Shown here piece after piece: positions 61,842 through 64,000 of a stretch of 64,000 bases of DNA. The stretch's first letter is position 1. Each line of letters begins with the position of its first letter. Origin of the DNA: Hydractinia symbiolongicarpus (Eukaryota > Cnidaria > Hydrozoa > Anthoathecata > Hydractiniidae); NCBI RefSeq assembly GCF_029227915.1, contig NC_079886.1, forward strand, positions 11,739,501 through 11,803,500, given 5' to 3'. A program made the translations under genes and the position numbers. Under the pieces are notes generated by a model that saw nothing but the letters and a program-made list of their open reading frames with translations, ran no database searches and was not told the origin of the DNA.

Positions 61842-63134
61842 CTAACGCTTTGTCACGAGATAGGTGTATATCAGACCTCTGATTCCAACTATCAAAGCCC
61901 ACAAGTTTTGACTCAACCAACCAACGGCTTCTTTCGCTCTATTGAGTATCCATGATACGATGGATCCTAATATACCCGGTAGAGCTGCAGCGGCCGTCCC
62001 CGCCAACCTTCCCAATAGGGATCCCAACGCATTCAACTTGTTTTTTATCCAGGACCGGAGGTCCTTTTCACCTTCATCACCACCCTTTTCATGATTTTGT
62101 GTGTTACCGGTGGATGACCCCCTACCCCCAGGCGTCAAAGTTTCTACGAGAAGGCCGATAACCATACCAAATGCCGTTAGTAAGTTGACAACAGTGATAC
62201 CTTGTTCACGGAATAGTGTTCGTATCTTTTCACCCAATGTTGTATCTTTGTCAAGGAGTTTAGTAATCGTCTCCTTGATGCTTTTTATTTGACTGTTAAG
62301 TTTACCTTTGAGAATATCGATAATCTCTTGCCGACCTTTCAACTCATTTTGCAAACCTTTCAACTTTTCTTTCGCTTCATTTTGTTGTTCCTCGATCATA
62401 TTTGGTGTGTTTTCCATCTCTTCCAACTTGTTTTTTTCTCTGTCAATATGCTGTTCTAGCTGAACCTTTTTTGCAACTTCATCCTGAAGACTTCCTCTTA
62501 TGTTTCTCAATGATCTATCCAATCCTAGCAATTCACGCATAGGATATTCAAATAGATCACCGGTCTGGGTTGCTTCATGGTCTACAGATTGTTTTACCAA
62601 TGAAATTAAATCTTCCGTACTGTTTACCACATCCCCAGATATAGCTTCTAATTCTACATCACTTGCTGTTGTTATTTTAGATGACGAGGGTAGTTCTTCT
62701 TGTATTTTGTTTAGCTTAGCTGCCTGTCGGGCTGTAATCTTACCTTTTGGTATGTCAAAGCCTAAATTACGCAGCCTTCTCTTGCCTAATATATCTGATA
62801 TAGTACCGGTGGCCCTTAGTCTTCCATTGTTTGTCAAAGGTTCGTTTTTACCTCTGTAGTATAATTCACCATCCTTAATTTCAAAAAGGTCTGTATGTAG
62901 CACCTCAGGTTTTGACAGGGATCCTTCAGATAATCTATCATACAACACGTCAACCATTTCCCGCAAAACTCTGGTACGTTGAGTGGAACCTCCTCCGAAT
63001 GATGTTTCTTCTTCACCCGGTGTATGTATTTGCACATGCGTACGGTCTCCTGTGGGTATGAGAGGAAACGTTTCATCGGTACCTTCATCCGGTCTCCCAT
63101 GGTCTCCAAAAGGGTCAATGTCAATGTCCGCCAT
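61842..63134 (-). CDS. Polinton coiled-coil protein with C-terminal hydrophobic segments, intact
   Basis: 430 residues. Acidic N terminus (MADIDIDPFGDHG), a globular block with LYDRLSEGSLSKPEVLH and LRNLGFDIPKGKITARQAAKL, a long coiled coil at about 215-310, then hydrophobic segments GITVVNLLTAFGMVIGLLVETL and LLGRLAGTAAAALPGILGSIVSWIL near the C terminus. Its N-terminal third survives at 34,065 in family 2. Such a coil-plus-membrane layout fits a scaffold or membrane-fusion-like virion protein, unproven. Divergent from 63,187 with 52 bp between starts. Confidence 0.65.
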   Translation of the reverse strand: MADIDIDPFGDHGRPDEGTDETFPLIPTGDRTHVQIHTPGEEETSFGGGSTQRTRVLREMVDVLYDRLSEGSLSKPEVLHTDLFEIKDGELYYRGKNEPLTNNGRLRATGTISDILGKRRLRNLGFDIPKGKITARQAAKLNKIQEELPSSSKITTASDVELEAISGDVVNSTEDLISLVKQSVDHEATQTGDLFEYPMRELLGLDRSLRNIRGSLQDEVAKKVQLEQHIDREKNKLEEMENTPNMIEEQQNEAKEKLKGLQNELKGRQEIIDILKGKLNSQIKSIKETITKLLDKDTTLGEKIRTLFREQGITVVNLLTAFGMVIGLLVETLTPGGRGSSTGNTQNHEKGGDEGEKDLRSWIKNKLNALGSLLGRLAGTAAAALPGILGSIVSWILNRAKEAVGWLSQNLWALIVGIRGLIYTYLVTKR

Positions 63135-63186
63135 TTTTTATTATTTAGAGGATAGTTTTTTTCTTTTTAATAAGATAATAACTAAA
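63135..63186. promoter_or_regulatory. Divergent promoter candidate with TTATTATTTAGAGGATAG motif
   Basis: 52 bp between two oppositely oriented ATGs. TTTTTATTATTTAGAGGATAG recurs at 63,707-63,728 before the next gene copy. Confidence 0.5.
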
Positions 63187-63678
63187 ATGGCCGAGCTTAA
63201 TATTCATCCAACTCCCGATTATTCGAGTGATCAAGACAAGCTAGTTAATTCTCAACTTGAAGATTTGATAAAATTACGAAATAAATTCGACAGCAAGTTG
63301 TATAAATATAACAAAGCATTAGACCGAATAACGATTGCACTCCGCATCTCGGAAAACTTGGCCGTTACCACCGGTATTGGTACGATAGTCTGGAGCGCTA
63401 CCATCATTAGAATTCCCATTTATATGAGATTTTCCGGTATAGGGCCATCCAGCTCTGTTTCCCGTGAAATTATCTCGGAATATATTAATAAATATAGAAA
63501 GAAACTCAACAAAGTTGAGAAATTATACGATACTACAGTATCGTATATTGATGAGCTTAGAAACTCTTCCTATTTCTGTGCATTGAATGATGATAATATT
63601 AGCCAAATGGAATTTCAAACTTTGTGTGGTATATACTACGAAGCTCTTGAAAAGATAAGTAAAATAGATGGAGAGTGA
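63187..63678 (+). CDS. Polinton protein with hydrophobic core, tandem copy 1
   Basis: 163 residues starting MAELNIHPTPDYSSDQDK. A charged helix (LEDLIKLRNKFDSKLYKYNKALDR), a hydrophobic core TTGIGTIVWSATIIRIPIYM, then helical C terminus. Same family as 35,433-36,074 and 63,750 onward. The frame is intact. Candidate membrane-interacting virion protein. Confidence 0.6.
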   Translation: MAELNIHPTPDYSSDQDKLVNSQLEDLIKLRNKFDSKLYKYNKALDRITIALRISENLAVTTGIGTIVWSATIIRIPIYMRFSGIGPSSSVSREIISEYINKYRKKLNKVEKLYDTTVSYIDELRNSSYFCALNDDNISQMEFQTLCGIYYEALEKISKIDGE

Positions 63679-63706
63679 AACATTCTCAAAAGAATCATGA
63701 AAGGCG

Positions 63707-63749
63707 TTTTTATTATTTAGAGGATAGTTTTCTTTGTAATAATTAAAAA
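63707..63749 (+). promoter_or_regulatory. Duplicated upstream motif before gene copy 2
   Basis: Repeats TTTTTATTATTTAGAGGATAG from 63,135-63,160 at similar distance to the ATG, showing that the upstream region was duplicated with the gene. Confidence 0.5.
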
Positions 63750-64000
63750 ATGGCCGATCTTAAGATTTATCCGAAGTTACCCACCGCTCCTGAGTATTCG
63801 AGTGAGCAAGACAAGTTTAACACAAATACAGTTAATTCCCAACTTGATGAGTTGGTAAAATTACAAAAGAAATTCCGGGACAAGAAGTGTAAATACAGCA
63901 AAGCACTAGACCGACTAGCGATTTCACTCTACATCTCAGAAACCTTAGCCATTTCCACCGGTATTGGTACGATAGCAACCAGCGCTACCCTTGTTGGAAT
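63750..64000 (+). CDS. Polinton protein with hydrophobic core, tandem copy 2 (cut by window edge)
   Basis: MADLKIYPKLPTAPEYSSEQ, then LDELVKLQKKFRDKK, ALDRLAISLYISETLA and STGIGTIATSATLVG at the window end. Closely parallels 63,187-63,678 and, with YPKLPTAP, also the family-2 member at 35,433 (YPSLPSAP). Open to the edge. Confidence 0.65.
   Translation, partial: MADLKIYPKLPTAPEYSSEQDKFNTNTVNSQLDELVKLQKKFRDKKCKYSKALDRLAISLYISETLAISTGIGTIATSATLVG

Larger units (their letters stand above)
19246..64000 (+). mobile_element. Outer family-1 Polinton/Maverick, nested with other elements, right end outside window
   Basis: Family-1 Polinton genes occur as a polB side (19.58-21.83 kb and 37.87-38.27 kb) and a capsid side (56.1-64.0 kb) with similar AT-rich composition. 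I infer they were one element, since inflated by the family-2 Polinton and a pile of retro- and DNA transposons. The left terminus is placed only approximately, where BEL/Pao similarity stops; the right terminus and integrase are not in the window. The alternative is two separate family-1 copies. Confidence 0.45.

Noticed and set aside
62500-62859. Plus-strand 119-codon open frame
   Set aside because: Antisense shadow of the intact 430-residue coiled-coil gene.

Overview
The window looks like nuclear DNA of a hydrozoan-like cnidarian. The evidence is AT-rich sequence with short GT-AG introns, an MFSD12-type transporter split over at least seven exons, a short secretory precursor ending in a GLWG-KR cleavage/amidation site (the cnidarian GLWamide signature), and a dense load of Polinton, Ty3/gypsy, BEL/Pao, Harbinger, pogo-like and rve-type elements. 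No species call is possible from sequence alone.

Layout. 0-7 kb: the transporter gene on the minus strand, with its 3' end off the left edge; its introns hold a foldback element (about 1.0-1.7 kb) and a repeat-family copy (3.9-4.5 kb). 7-13.7 kb: no gene seen; a minisatellite at 9.5-9.8 kb and a 31-bp palindrome flanked by 7-bp direct repeats at 10.9 kb. 13.7-14.2 kb: the candidate neuropeptide precursor. 15.1-19.25 kb: a gypsy gag fragment, then a BEL/Pao retrotransposon broken by frameshifts and cut off before its integrase. 19.3-64 kb: a nested pile of mobile elements. The outer layer is a Polinton (family 1, AT-rich). Its polB gene is interrupted at codon level by a second complete Polinton (family 2, 21,832-37,867) with about 210-bp terminal inverted repeats (TIRs) and a 6-bp target duplication. 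After a stub of family-1 polB come TE fragments and a Ty3/gypsy pol (40.1-54.3 kb) that is itself split by three DNA transposons: an rve/DDE element with a RING gene, a PIF/Harbinger element, and a pogo-like element with exact TA duplication. A fragment of family-2 polB follows (54.4-55.97 kb), then the largely intact capsid/packaging module of a family-1 Polinton (56.1-64 kb, open at the right edge).

How it works together. The two Polintons share a gene set: polB, double-jelly-roll major capsid protein, divergently paired minor structural proteins, packaging ATPase, and several small membrane or coiled-coil proteins. The family-2 copy adds a Fic-domain protein, a BRO-N protein, two HNH-type zinc-repeat genes, a rve integrase and a VPD-repeat protein. 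In family 2 almost every gene is broken; in the family-1 capsid module most are open.

The most interesting signal: in both Polintons, perfect or near-perfect hairpins sit immediately after stop codons, often shared between convergent genes. This resembles the hairpin-directed 3'-end formation known from mimiviruses and their virophages. Other notable signals are an excess of TAG among in-frame premature stops in the family-2 Polinton, CRE and E-box palindromes inside its TIRs, the Fic cargo, and the neuropeptide gene with an apparent single GLWamide.
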